From: Saccharospirillum sp043196875
GTDB taxonomy: Bacteria > Pseudomonadota > Gammaproteobacteria > Pseudomonadales > Natronospirillaceae
Length of the DNA: 64,000 nucleotides
Reading direction: 5' to 3'
Assembly: GCF_043196875.1 (NCBI RefSeq)
Contig: NZ_JBEBMX010000010.1
Location: 1 to 64,000, forward strand
Of the stretch, positions 41,579 through 50,468 are shown one piece after another; the first letter of the stretch is position 1; each line of letters begins with the position of its first letter. Position numbers and translations under genes: made by a program. The notes under the pieces were generated by a model, which was not told the DNA's origin, searched no databases, and saw nothing but the letters and a program-made list of their open reading frames with translations.

Positions 41579-42544
41579 TTACGCCGGCCGTTGCCGGTTC
41601 TTGCGCACTTGCCCGGGCGCTTCGCCGAATACCCGTTTGAACGCCCGGCTGAACGCGGCTTCGCTGCGATAACCCAAACGATCGGCCACCGTCATCATCG
41701 AATCTGCGCTGTTTTCCAGTTGCAGCCGCGCCGTCTGCATGCGCCAGCGAGTCAGGTAGCGCATTGCCGGTTCGCCCATCAATTCGGTAAAACGCGCACT
41801 GAAACCCGAACGCGACAGGCTGGCCAGTTGCGCCAGTCGTTCAACCGTCCAGTCTTGCTGCGGATGCCGATGCATGGCCGCCAGCGCGCGGCCGAGCTGT
41901 TTGTCGCGCAGCGTCGCCAGCCAGCCGGTACTGGCCTGGGGGCTGTTGCGCAGCCAGTTGCGAATGACCTGAATGATCAGAATGTCGGTCAGGTGCGACA
42001 TCACCGTCTCACCGCCGGGGCTGAGCTGCTGCGCTTCATACGCCATATAACGCAGCGTGCTTTGCAGCCAGCTGCCTTCCGCTTCTTCCCAGCTATTGAT
42101 CACCATCACCGACGGCAACGAGCGAATCAGCTGCTGGCCGGCGGCGTGGTCGAAGCGGGCCACACAGCAGATGGCGCGGCAGACCTCGCCGTCGCCACCA
42201 AACTGCATGATGTCGTAGCGTTCGCTGATATGCTGCGCCGGAATATCAAACAACGGCGTCGCCGCGCCATCCACGGTACTGGCGATGCAGTGGCCGCGAC
42301 CGTGCGGCAGCATCACCAGGCTGCCTTGGGGCAGATGCACCGGCGCCTCGCCATCGGCCAGCGTCAACCAGCAATGTCCGGCGGTGACGACGTGAATCAT
42401 CAGACAGTCGTCGAAGGGTGGCATCTCGATGCCCCAGGGCGCGCGCAGTTCCGACTGGCAATAGAAAATGCCGCTGAGTTTCAACAGGTGCAGGGCTTCG
42501 CCTAAATAGTCGTTGTGTTCGGGCACCACCGGTTGATCCGTCAT
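41579..42544 (-). CDS. AraC family regulator with cupin sensor
   Basis: A 321-residue transcription factor. The N-terminal cupin-like sensor (about 20-120, FYCQSELRAPWGI, GHGRGHCI-like residues LPHGRGHCIAS) belongs to the AraC_binding/cupin_6 type, and the C-terminal AraC DNA-binding domain (about 215-315) has two HTH motifs (ERLAQLASLSRSGFSARFTE; VADRLGYRSEAAFSRAFKRV). Cupin_6-AraC regulators often control adjacent oxidoreductases. The ATG at 42544 with AGG in the preceding bases is preferred over the GTG at 42553. It is divergent from the NmrA-like gene, with a large inverted repeat between. Confidence 0.9.
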   Translation of the reverse strand: MTDQPVVPEHNDYLGEALHLLKLSGIFYCQSELRAPWGIEMPPFDDCLMIHVVTAGHCWLTLADGEAPVHLPQGSLVMLPHGRGHCIASTVDGAATPLFDIPAQHISERYDIMQFGGDGEVCRAICCVARFDHAAGQQLIRSLPSVMVINSWEEAEGSWLQSTLRYMAYEAQQLSPGGETVMSHLTDILIIQVIRNWLRNSPQASTGWLATLRDKQLGRALAAMHRHPQQDWTVERLAQLASLSRSGFSARFTELMGEPAMRYLTRWRMQTARLQLENSADSMMTVADRLGYRSEAAFSRAFKRVFGEAPGQVRKNRQRPA

Positions 42545-42585
42545 CGCTTTCACCTGAATGTGGGTTGGCTAAATCATCGCTTATT

Positions 42586-42622
42586 TTGATCGAAAATCCA
42601 TTGGCTTTGGATTTTCGATCAA
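42586..42622. promoter_or_regulatory. 37-bp inverted repeat between the AraC and NmrA-like genes
   Basis: TTGATCGAAAATCCA (42586-42600) and its exact complement TGGATTTTCGATCAA (42608-42622) flank a 7-bp centre. It sits 42-78 bp before the AraC start and about 100-130 bp before the other. An operator or cruciform-type site is likely; no T-run suggests a terminator. Confidence 0.75.
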
Positions 42623-42718
42623 GGAGTCCGGTGTTCTGGTTATATCCAGTCCAATGGCCAGCGCCAACAATAGCGTCTCTTCATCCACCCCTTAAATGAT
42701 GACCAGAGGCTAAACAAC

Positions 42719-43543
42719 ATGACCACTCCATTCCCCATCTTGATTCTCGGCAAACAGGCCAAAACCGGCGCGCGCGTCGATGCGTTGTTGCGCAACCGTG
42801 GCATTGCCACACGTGCGGTGTCGCGCTCCACCGAACCGAGCTTCGACTGGTATCAGCCCGACACCTGGCCGGCTGTGCTGGACGGTGTGCAACAGGTCTA
42901 TATGACCTTTCAGCCGGATCTGGCGATCCCGCAAGCGGAGTCCATCGTCACGGCGTTTTTCGAGGCGGCGAAACAGGCCGGAGTGCAGCATCTGGTGTTG
43001 CTGTCCGGCCGTGGCGAAGACGGCGCCGAGCGGGCCGAACAGGTGCTGATCAACAGCGGCTTGCGCTGGAACGTGGTGCGGGCGTCCTGGTTTGCGCAGA
43101 ACTTCAGCGAGAGCTTTCTGACGCCCTCGGTAATAAGCGGAGAAGTGGCCTTGCCGGTGGGCGATGTGCTGGAGCCATTCGTCGATTGCGACGACATCGC
43201 CGAAGTGGCGGTAGCGGCGTTAACCCAACCGGAACTGGCGAATCGATTGTTCGAAGTCACCGGCCCGGAATTGCTGACCTTTGACGATTGTGTTGCTCAG
43301 ATTGCCAAAGCGACCGGCCGCGACATTCGTTTTCGATCGGTACCGATTGACGGCTATCTGGGTTATTTGCAGGAACTGGGTTTGAGCGAGGCGGAACTGT
43401 GGTTGTTGCGCGAGTTGTTCACGCAAGTGCTGGACGGCCGCAACAGTCATCTGACGTCGGGCGTTAGCGACGCCCTGGGTCGCCCGCCGCGTCGCTTTGC
43501 CGATTACGTCGCCAAGGCCCAGCGCAACGGAGCCTGGGGTTGA
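42719..43543 (+). CDS. NmrA-like NAD(P)-binding protein
   Basis: A 274-residue Rossmann protein of the NmrA/atypical SDR group. The N-terminus FPILILGKQAKTGARVDALL is a degenerate dinucleotide motif in which the usual glycines are partly replaced; AGVQHLVLLSGRG and WNVVRASWFAQNFSES are family-like. It could be an oxidoreductase or NADP sensor. The regulator upstream (AraC) is divergent, and the DUF4345 gene overlaps its 3' end region, so the two are likely co-transcribed and controlled by the AraC protein. Confidence 0.82.
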   Translation: MTTPFPILILGKQAKTGARVDALLRNRGIATRAVSRSTEPSFDWYQPDTWPAVLDGVQQVYMTFQPDLAIPQAESIVTAFFEAAKQAGVQHLVLLSGRGEDGAERAEQVLINSGLRWNVVRASWFAQNFSESFLTPSVISGEVALPVGDVLEPFVDCDDIAEVAVAALTQPELANRLFEVTGPELLTFDDCVAQIAKATGRDIRFRSVPIDGYLGYLQELGLSEAELWLLRELFTQVLDGRNSHLTSGVSDALGRPPRRFADYVAKAQRNGAWG

Positions 43544-43572
43544 ACGTCGATGAACGACCGGAGGCACAACCC

Positions 43573-43989
43573 ATGAAATGGCCAAGTTTGATTCAGTCGG
43601 TGTTGGGGGTCAGCGGCGGCGTGGCGCTGGTGATCGGTGGCGCCATCCTGCTAGCGCCGGTGAGTTTTTATCAGTCGTATCAGATCGTGCTGCCGGATTC
43701 CGTTGAGTTGCGCAGCGAGCTCAGAGCCACCGCCACTCTGTTGCTGCTGGCAGCGATGGTGATCTTGGCTGGCGCCCTGAGCGCCGCGCATCGAACCCGG
43801 GCGCTGTGGGTAGCCATCGGGTTCTACGGTGCCTTTGTGTTCGGTCGGTTGATCAGCGCGTTGTTCGATGGCGCGCCGTCTTCCGCGCTGACGGCCGCCT
43901 GGGCCGTCGAACTGGGGCTGCTGACATTGAACCTGATGGGAGTGATGGCCGCGCGTCGCGCCGCGACAACACCTCAGCCGCGCACGTAA
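43573..43989 (+). CDS. DUF4345-like membrane protein
   Basis: A 138-residue membrane protein with four hydrophobic segments (about 5-25, 49-66, 75-95 and 100-125). Family resemblance to DUF4345 is by pattern only, so function is unknown. The ATG at 43573 is preceded by CGGAGG. It lies 29 bp after the NmrA-like gene and probably belongs to the same transcript. Its last 16 bp overlap the convergent gcvT gene. Confidence 0.7.
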   Translation: MKWPSLIQSVLGVSGGVALVIGGAILLAPVSFYQSYQIVLPDSVELRSELRATATLLLLAAMVILAGALSAAHRTRALWVAIGFYGAFVFGRLISALFDGAPSSALTAAWAVELGLLTLNLMGVMAARRAATTPQPRT

Positions 43990-45101
43990 CCAGGCGCGAC
44001 GAACGGCATTTTGCTGACTGTCATCGGCAGTTGCTTACCGCGCACTTCGGCGAACACCGCGGTGTCGAGTGCGCTGTAGGCGGCGTCGACATAACCCATA
44101 GCAACCGGCGCTGCAACGCTCGGACCAAAGGTGCCGCTGGTGACGATGCCGATCTTGGCGCCGTCGGCATTAAACAGCTCGGTGCCTTCACGCACCGGCG
44201 CGCGACCCTGGCCCAGCAGGCCGACGCGTTTGCGCGCCGCATCTTTGCGCTCGATCTGACCCAGAATCACCTCGGCACCGGGAAAACCGCCAGGGCGTTC
44301 GCCGTCGTGACGACGCGTCTTGGAAACCGCCCAGATCAGGCTGGCCTCGGCCGGAGTGGTGCGGGTGTCGATGTCGTGACCGTAAAGACACAAACCGCCT
44401 TCCAGACGCAGCGAATCACGCGCGCCCAGACCGATGGGTTCGACTTCCGGCTCCGCCAACAACTTACGCACCAGAGCTTCGGCCGCATCCGCCGGGATGG
44501 AAATCTCATAGCCGTCTTCGCCGGTGTAGCCACTGCGTGACACAAAGCAGTCGATGCCGTCGATATCCATTTGCTGGTTATCCATAAACACCAGTTCGCT
44601 GACCGCCGGCTGCAAACGCGCCAGCACATCCACGGCTTTCGGGCCTTGCAGTGCCACCAAAGCGCGATCGGTCAATTCGGTGACGGTGATATCGGCGGGC
44701 AGGTTGGCGCGCAGGTGGGCGATGTCCTCAGCTTTGCAGGCGGCGTTGACGACTAAATAGAGGCCATCGCCCTGATTGGTGATCATCAGATCATCGAGAA
44801 TGCCGCCTTCAGCGTTGGTGAACAGCGCATAGCGTTGGCGGCCTTCCGGCAGGTCGATGACATCGACCGGCACCAGTTGTTCCAGCGCGGCCGCAACATT
44901 GGGCCCGGTCAGTTTGACCTGACCCATATGGGACACATCGAACAACCCGGCCTGGGTGCGGGTGTGTAGGTGCTCACCTTTCACGCCGAGCGGGAACTGC
45001 ACCGGCATCGAATAACCGGCGAAGGGCACCATGCGCGCGCCCAGTTCGATGTGCAGGTCGGTCAGCGGAGTGTGGTTCAGGTTATCCGGGCTGGCGCTCA
45101 T
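43974..45101 (-). CDS. gcvT: Aminomethyltransferase GcvT (T-protein, glycine cleavage)
   Basis: A 375-residue tetrahydrofolate-dependent enzyme that moves the methylene group from the H-protein-bound intermediate, releasing ammonia. Signature stretches: MVPFAGYSMPVQFPLGV (near 22-38), FDVSHMGQVKLTG, SRSGYTGEDGYEI and GLGARDSLRLEGGLCLYGHD. The ATG at 45101 has GGAGA at good spacing; a longer frame to 45254 is not family-like. gcvH and gcvP are not adjacent here. Confidence 0.93.
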   Translation of the reverse strand: MSASPDNLNHTPLTDLHIELGARMVPFAGYSMPVQFPLGVKGEHLHTRTQAGLFDVSHMGQVKLTGPNVAAALEQLVPVDVIDLPEGRQRYALFTNAEGGILDDLMITNQGDGLYLVVNAACKAEDIAHLRANLPADITVTELTDRALVALQGPKAVDVLARLQPAVSELVFMDNQQMDIDGIDCFVSRSGYTGEDGYEISIPADAAEALVRKLLAEPEVEPIGLGARDSLRLEGGLCLYGHDIDTRTTPAEASLIWAVSKTRRHDGERPGGFPGAEVILGQIERKDAARKRVGLLGQGRAPVREGTELFNADGAKIGIVTSGTFGPSVAAPVAMGYVDAAYSALDTAVFAEVRGKQLPMTVSKMPFVAPGYVRG

Positions 45102-45189
45102 GGGCGTCTCCATTGGCAGGCGGTTGGGCCGCAGTGCGGCGCGAATCTGGGCGCGATGATGCAACAAAGCCAGCGCCATTCCAATAGCA

Positions 45190-45209
45190 AAGTTTCCAAT
45201 AGGAAACTT
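45190..45209. promoter_or_regulatory. 20-bp inverted repeat upstream of gcvT and the epimerase gene
   Basis: AAGTTTCC-AATA-GGAAACTT is a perfect 8-4-8 inverted repeat lying in the shared divergent region, 89 bp before gcvT and 70 bp before the epimerase start. It is a possible operator. Confidence 0.5.
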
Positions 45210-45278
45210 AAGAAAAATGAGGCTCGGCGCTTTCTGGTAGCATGAGCGCCGCATTCAACCTAAGCAGTGAGGACTCTT

Positions 45279-46172
45279 ATGCGATTGTTATTCACCGGCG
45301 GCAGCGGCAAAGCCGGTCGCCATGCCACCGCTTATCTGCGCGATCAGGGGCATCGGGTCACCAATCTGGATTGGGTTGCCTCGGATGTACCTGGCATCAC
45401 CACCCTGAAAATCGACCTCACCGATGCCGGCCAGGTGTTCAATGCCTGCCAGGCTTACGCCGATTTTGACGAGCTGGAGCCGGGCACGGGTGTGCCGCGT
45501 TACGACGCCATCGTGCATTTCGCCGCTATTCCGGCGATTCTGCACCGGCCCGATAACGAGACTTACCGCATCAATACGCTGAGCACTTACAACGTGCTCG
45601 ACGCCGCCACCAAACTGGGCATTCCCAAGGTGATCTTTGCGTCCAGCGAAACCACCTACGGCGTTTGTTTTGCCGATGGTTTAAAACAACCGGAATACCT
45701 ACCCGTCGATGAAGAGCACCCGACGGTGCCGCACGACAGCTATGCCATGAGTAAGGTGGTTAACGAAGTCACCGCGCGTTCGTTCCAGGCGCGCACCGGC
45801 ATCGATATCTACGGTCTGCGCATTAACAACGTTATTGAGCCGCATGAATACCAAGAGAATTTTCCGGCTTTTATGAACAATCCGGCGCTGCGTCGGCGCA
45901 ATATTTTTGCCTATATCGATGCGCGCGATCTGGGTCAGATGGTGGATTGCTGCCTGAAAACCGATGGTTTGGGTTACGAGGTTTTTAACGTGTCCAACGA
46001 TGATCTGTCGGTGGGTTTGAGCAATCCCGAAGCCATTGCACAGTTTTATCCGGGCGTGCCCATCAAAGCGCAGATGGGTGAATGGGAGACTTTCTACAGC
46101 AATAAAAAGGCGCGTCGCCTGCTCGGCTTCGCGCCCCAATATTCCTGGCGTGATGTGCTCGACGCCGACTGA
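45279..46172 (+). CDS. NAD-dependent epimerase/dehydratase family protein
   Basis: A 297-residue extended SDR. Cofactor motif TGGSGKAGRH at residues 6-15 and active-site YAMSK (YxxxK) near 155, after SSETTYG. Such proteins act on nucleotide sugars or similar substrates; the substrate is unknown, and no sugar-nucleotide cluster surrounds it. The ATG at 45279 follows GTGAGGA; the longer frame from 45267 gives no better start. It converges with the OYE homologue with 2 bp between stops. Confidence 0.88.
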   Translation: MRLLFTGGSGKAGRHATAYLRDQGHRVTNLDWVASDVPGITTLKIDLTDAGQVFNACQAYADFDELEPGTGVPRYDAIVHFAAIPAILHRPDNETYRINTLSTYNVLDAATKLGIPKVIFASSETTYGVCFADGLKQPEYLPVDEEHPTVPHDSYAMSKVVNEVTARSFQARTGIDIYGLRINNVIEPHEYQENFPAFMNNPALRRRNIFAYIDARDLGQMVDCCLKTDGLGYEVFNVSNDDLSVGLSNPEAIAQFYPGVPIKAQMGEWETFYSNKKARRLLGFAPQYSWRDVLDAD

Positions 46173-46174
46173 AA

Positions 46175-47254
46175 TCAGTCGGCGATAAAGCCCGGGAAAC
46201 CGCGCAGATAGGTCATAAAGGTGTCGCTGATGCCTTCACCCTCAAGTTGCTGCGCAGCGATGGGTAAAGCCGGTACCGAGTAGTCGGCATCGGCTTTAAC
46301 CCGCTTAGGAAAATCGTGCGCCATAACGCCGGCCTTGCCGATGGCGACATAGTCGGCGCCGGCATCCAGCGCTGCCCGCGCATCGGCCGCGGACATGATT
46401 TTTCCGGCGACGCCGAGCTTGATGTCACCGCGTGGCAGTTCAGTGAACAGCGACATCAACGTCTTGCCCGCAAAGTGTTCATCTTCCGGCTGTTTGTTGA
46501 AATCCCACAGCGATAAATCCAGATAATCCAAAGCAGCGCTGGCCAGCAACTGACGCGCGACTTCGATCATATCCGGCAGTTCCAGACCAAAACGTTCAGT
46601 GGAAATGCGCACGCCAATCTGAAAATCGGGCCGGCAGGCCGCACGGATGCCGTCGAGAATAGCGAATAACAGACGGGCACGATTTTCCAGCGAGCCGCCC
46701 CAGCGATCATCGCGCTGATTGTATTGCGCCGACAAAAACTGGGTGAGGATGTAGCCATGGCCACCGTGAATCTGCACGCCATCAAAACCGGCTTGTTCGG
46801 CGCGCTGGGCAGCGCTGACAAAATCCTCTACCAACTGCTCGACTTCTGCTTCGCTCAGCGCCCGGGCGCCGGTTTCAGCGTGAGCGGACGGGCCGACTTT
46901 ATCGGTCACGCCATCAAAGGCGCGAATGCCGGCATGGTGCAGTTGCAGCGAAGACACCGCGCCGGCGTCGCGCAGGCCATCGGCCAGTCGAGTGAGGCCG
47001 GGCAGGTGTTCGTCACTGAAACAACCCAACTGACCAGGAAAGCCCTGGCCATTGACCTGCACATGGCTGGCGCAACTGGTGACCAGACCAAAACCGCCCT
47101 CGGCGCGCATCGTCAGCCAGCGGTATTCATCCTCGGCCAGGGTGCCATCGGCGTGACTTTGGGTATTGGTCAATGGCGCCAGCACCAGGCGGTTGGCGGC
47201 GGCCGGGCCACGTTTAAAATGCAGTGGGTTAAACAGATCGGAAGCAGAACTCAT
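46175..47254 (-). CDS. Old yellow enzyme family NADH:flavin oxidoreductase
   Basis: A 359-residue FMN-dependent ene-reductase of the OYE/NADH:flavin oxidoreductase family, a TIM barrel. Key stretches: APLTNTQSHADGTLAEDEY near the N-terminus, FDGVQIHGGHGYILTQFL (catalytic/FMN), RDDRWGGSLENRARL and GADYVAIGKAGVMA. It reduces activated alkenes or nitro compounds, with the physiological substrate unknown. Start at ATG 47254 (MSSASDLFNP). A TCACGTAA inverted repeat lies 49-73 bp upstream, a candidate operator. Confidence 0.9.
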   Translation of the reverse strand: MSSASDLFNPLHFKRGPAAANRLVLAPLTNTQSHADGTLAEDEYRWLTMRAEGGFGLVTSCASHVQVNGQGFPGQLGCFSDEHLPGLTRLADGLRDAGAVSSLQLHHAGIRAFDGVTDKVGPSAHAETGARALSEAEVEQLVEDFVSAAQRAEQAGFDGVQIHGGHGYILTQFLSAQYNQRDDRWGGSLENRARLLFAILDGIRAACRPDFQIGVRISTERFGLELPDMIEVARQLLASAALDYLDLSLWDFNKQPEDEHFAGKTLMSLFTELPRGDIKLGVAGKIMSAADARAALDAGADYVAIGKAGVMAHDFPKRVKADADYSVPALPIAAQQLEGEGISDTFMTYLRGFPGFIAD

Positions 47255-47302
47255 CACCAAACCTCAATGGTTAATACAACGGAACAGCGAGTGCGTGGCA
47301 GC

Positions 47303-47327
47303 TCACGTAATTTAATCAGTTACGTGA
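47303..47327. promoter_or_regulatory. 8-9-8 inverted repeat upstream of the OYE homologue
   Basis: TCACGTAA (47303-47310) and TTACGTGA (47320-47327) around a 9-bp centre, in the 85-bp gap between the OYE gene and the permease gene. Confidence 0.5.
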
Positions 47328-47339
47328 AGTAGGGGCGGC

Positions 47340-48827
47340 TCAGCAATAATGCAATGGTTGGCTGAGATGCAGGCGCTGACGCAAGCGTCGGGCAGTAGCA
47401 TCGACCAGAACATTCAGCACGGCGGTGGCGATCAGCAGCACCAGAGCGCGATCGAAACGGAACTCGGAAAAGGCCGAATCAATAAAAAATCCGAGCGTGG
47501 GAATGCCCAGCATGCCGAGGATGGCGGTTTCGCGAATCACCGTTTCAAAACGGTAGAGGGTAAACGCCAGGAACAACCGATACTGACGCGGCAGGACTTC
47601 AAAGAAATAGCGGTTTAGCCCGCGTGACGCATCATCGCGCAACCGCAGGCTGCGACTGTATTGGCCAACCAGGTGACCGACGATGGCGCCGTTGTGCAGC
47701 CCGAGCGCTAACACTGCGGGCAGCATCGACGGGCCGAGCAGAATCAAGGCAATAAAGGCCAGCAGATATTCCGGCAGCGAGCGAAACACGATCAGCAGCA
47801 GATGGCCCAGGCCGCGGCTGGCGCGGTTGCCAAACAGCGGCGAGACCGCTGGAAAGCTGAGCAGGCCGATAAGTCCCATCAGCATCAGCGCCAGCATCGC
47901 CAACACCAGCGTATTGCCAAGGCCGGGGGCGATCTGGTCAAGCCATAAATCCTGCAACCAGGGCAGCAGGTTTTCCGGCTGACCGGCACGTAAGGGCGCC
48001 GGCACGATGTCATGCGTTAAAAAGCGCAGCATCAGGCTGGGATTAACGCTGGCGTTCAGAGGTAAGGCTAATAGCGAGGCCAGCGCCAGAATGGGCAGAG
48101 AACGGGCGCGGCTCCACAGCGGTAAGGACGCTATAAGCACCAGCAAGGCGTAAAAATAGACCGCGCCTTCGGCGTAAAAACCCTGGCGCAATAAAGATTC
48201 CAGATGATAGCCCAGCGTTGGCAAACCGATAAAACCGAGCACCGCCGAGGAACGCAAACCGCACTCCAGTCGGTAGCGCGTATAAGCCACCAAATGCGGC
48301 CAGGCTTGGGGGAGAGTGGTGAATAATAAGCGCGATAACGCCGAGGTATTAAGCGGTAATGCCTGGGCCGGACTGGGATCAACTTCCTCGAATATTTCGC
48401 CATAGACCTTGGCAAAAATACCGGCGTAGGGCACGGCGATCGCCAGCACACCGGCGGCGCTGTTGAGCCCCAATAACTGAATAAACAACAGTGCCCAGAA
48501 CAGTTCGTGCACGGCGCGAATTGAGGCCGCGAATACCCGCACCACACGCCAGTGATACAGCAACGCCAAGCCAAAACCCGCTAGCGCGCCCAGAGCGACA
48601 CCCTGGAGCGCGAAACTCAAGGTGTTGATTATGGCGGTGATCAAGGTACTGCTGTCGGGCCAGGCTGGTTGCAGCAAACCCAGCGCCAGTTGGGTCAGCT
48701 CGCGGCCGGGGTTCAGGGTTTGGATGCTGAAATCGGCCCAGGGCAAACACAGCAGCGCCAGCAACACAATCAGGCCGGTGGTGCGCACCATGGCGCGCGC
48801 AGAACTGTTCGGTGGTGCAGCTGTCAT
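47340..48827 (-). CDS. ABC permease, double-length PhnE-type
   Basis: A 495-residue permease with two PhnE-like transport domains in one chain (about 1-240 and 270-490). Each half carries its own ATPase-contacting segment (RYRLECGLRSSAVLGFIGLP and YRFETVIRETAILGMLGIP), the pattern of the phosphonate/phosphite/selenate-type importers. In most organisms PhnE is a half-size protein of about 260-280 residues that dimerises. It starts 4 bp inside the end of the ATPase gene. The substrate is uncertain because no C-P lyase or phosphite-dehydrogenase gene is nearby. Confidence 0.85.
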   Translation of the reverse strand: MTAAPPNSSARAMVRTTGLIVLLALLCLPWADFSIQTLNPGRELTQLALGLLQPAWPDSSTLITAIINTLSFALQGVALGALAGFGLALLYHWRVVRVFAASIRAVHELFWALLFIQLLGLNSAAGVLAIAVPYAGIFAKVYGEIFEEVDPSPAQALPLNTSALSRLLFTTLPQAWPHLVAYTRYRLECGLRSSAVLGFIGLPTLGYHLESLLRQGFYAEGAVYFYALLVLIASLPLWSRARSLPILALASLLALPLNASVNPSLMLRFLTHDIVPAPLRAGQPENLLPWLQDLWLDQIAPGLGNTLVLAMLALMLMGLIGLLSFPAVSPLFGNRASRGLGHLLLIVFRSLPEYLLAFIALILLGPSMLPAVLALGLHNGAIVGHLVGQYSRSLRLRDDASRGLNRYFFEVLPRQYRLFLAFTLYRFETVIRETAILGMLGIPTLGFFIDSAFSEFRFDRALVLLIATAVLNVLVDATARRLRQRLHLSQPLHYC

Positions 48828-49513
48828 GCGGCGCTGGGGTAGAGTTGGGCGAGGTCGGCGGCGCGCAAGTCAGCGCTTGGGGCGTCGATGATAATGCGGC
48901 CCTCTTTTAAACCGATAATGCGCTGACAGTGCGTCAGTGCCTGGTCGATATTGTGCAGTGCCAGTACCACCGTTTCATGCTGTTCGTTGATCAACCTCAG
49001 CAAGTCGTCGGCCTGGTGTTCATCGACCGCCGACACCGGTTCGTCGCCCAAAAACACCGGCCGTTGTTGATAGAGGGCGCGGCCTAAATTGACGCGACTT
49101 TGCTGGCCGCCCGACAAGCGGTCGACCGATTGCAGTAAGCGATCCCCCAGCCCCAAACGCTGCGCCAGTTCACCCAGTTCGGCACGACGCAGCGGCGCCG
49201 GCCAGAGTAAATTGCGCAGGTTATAGAGCGTCGAATAACGATCCAGCCGACCCATATAGAGGTTATGAAACACCGTCAGCAAGGGGACCAGTCCACTGTG
49301 CTGTGGACACCAGGCCACCTGCTGGGGATGTTGCTGGCGCAGCGCGCGCAACAAGGTGGTTTTGCCGCTGCCGGATTCACCGAGCAAGGCGATGGTCTCA
49401 CCAGCCTCGATGCGCAAATCCAGATCACGCAGGATCACCCGGCCATCCAGGCCGAGCTCGGCCTGGTTGATACGGAACAGGGGCGCAGCGTCCTTCACTA
49501 GGCGTCCAGTCAC
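48824..49513 (-). CDS. ABC transporter ATPase, PhnC-type
   Basis: A 229-residue ABC ATPase. Walker A is GESGSGKTT (about residues 44-52), the signature is LSGGQQSRVNLGRAL and Walker B appears as RPVFLGDEPVSAVD. In PhnC-like proteins the signature usually reads LSGGQQQR. It overlaps the permease and binding-protein genes by 4 bp each, so all three form one minus-strand operon: binding protein, ATPase, permease. Confidence 0.87.
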   Translation of the reverse strand: MTGRLVKDAAPLFRINQAELGLDGRVILRDLDLRIEAGETIALLGESGSGKTTLLRALRQQHPQQVAWCPQHSGLVPLLTVFHNLYMGRLDRYSTLYNLRNLLWPAPLRRAELGELAQRLGLGDRLLQSVDRLSGGQQSRVNLGRALYQQRPVFLGDEPVSAVDEHQADDLLRLINEQHETVVLALHNIDQALTHCQRIIGLKEGRIIIDAPSADLRAADLAQLYPSAA

Positions 49514-50370
49514 TCGTCCATCACACCAATGCTGATGGCGGTTTCTTCAATCGGCGCGTAGTCGGTGTTGCTGGCCGGTACGAAGCCTGAACGCGGGAAG
49601 GCCGCGAGCAAGGTCGGGTCGGTCATATTGAGCAGCGCTTGCTGGACGCGATCGGTAAAGCCTGCGCCAAAGCGGTCGTCGGCATCGCCGCGAATGGTCC
49701 ACTGATAATCCGGATAGGTCGGGCTTTCCCAGATCACCTGAACGGCATCGGTGTCGATGCTGCCGGCCTCGATAGCGGCATCCCAGACGGCGTAATTGAG
49801 TACACCCAGCTCATAAGCACCGGATTCCACTAAGGCGATGGTGCGCGAGTGATCGCCAGAAAATCCAACTCGGCTGAAAACTTCTTCCGGCGCGGCTTCG
49901 AAGGCTTCACGCAGATAGTACTCGGGCATTAATCGACCAGAAGTGGAACCTTTGGAACCGAAGGTAAAGCTCAGTCCGCGCAGGGAATCATCGAGGCTGT
50001 CCAGCGGTGCCAGGCCGGTGCTGGTGTTGGCGATCAGATAGCTTTTAAAGGCAGTGTCTTCAGCGCCCTGGGCAATGGCCTGACTGCCCGGAACCAGACG
50101 CCGTGCCTGGACGCCGGTCAGGCCACCAAACCAGGCCAACTGGACTTGGTCGTTGCGAAAGGCGGAAACCGCAGCGGCGTAACTTTTAACCGGAATGTAC
50201 TCGACCTCGACGCCCAGTTCGGCTTGCAGATAGTCGGCGATCTGGCCGAAGCGTTCGGTCAGTTGGCGTTCGTCCTGGTCGGGAATGGCGGTGAAAACAA
50301 AAGTGTCGGCCTGAGCGAAACCGGCAACCAGCGCCAGTAGTAGTCCTTGCAAAGCAATGGGAGCGCGCAT
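49510..50370 (-). CDS. PhnD-type periplasmic binding protein (phosphonate/phosphite/selenate-type importer)
   Basis: A 286-residue periplasmic binding protein. Signal peptide about 1-21 (ending FAQAD), then AIPDQDERQLTERFGQIADY and LAWFGGLTGVQARRL, which match PhnD-like proteins; the AWFGGLT segment is reminiscent of the group labelled putative selenate-binding. That label comes from a gene-neighbourhood association, and no selenium gene lies nearby here, so the ligand is undecided. First gene of the operon, divergent from the lactate permease gene, 155 bp apart. Confidence 0.82.
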   Translation of the reverse strand: MRAPIALQGLLLALVAGFAQADTFVFTAIPDQDERQLTERFGQIADYLQAELGVEVEYIPVKSYAAAVSAFRNDQVQLAWFGGLTGVQARRLVPGSQAIAQGAEDTAFKSYLIANTSTGLAPLDSLDDSLRGLSFTFGSKGSTSGRLMPEYYLREAFEAAPEEVFSRVGFSGDHSRTIALVESGAYELGVLNYAVWDAAIEAGSIDTDAVQVIWESPTYPDYQWTIRGDADDRFGAGFTDRVQQALLNMTDPTLLAAFPRSGFVPASNTDYAPIEETAISIGVMDE

Positions 50371-50468
50371 GAAAGATCCTTAGAGTCGGCGAAATTAGTT
50401 TGCATAAATGGCGCGGCAGTATACCAGACTGAGGCGATCGGTCCTTGCTTTGATCTATCGCAAGGTGA

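Noticed and set aside
45102..45278. Glycine riboswitch upstream of gcvT
   Set aside because: No tandem glycine-aptamer core was seen in the leader; only a short inverted repeat is present.
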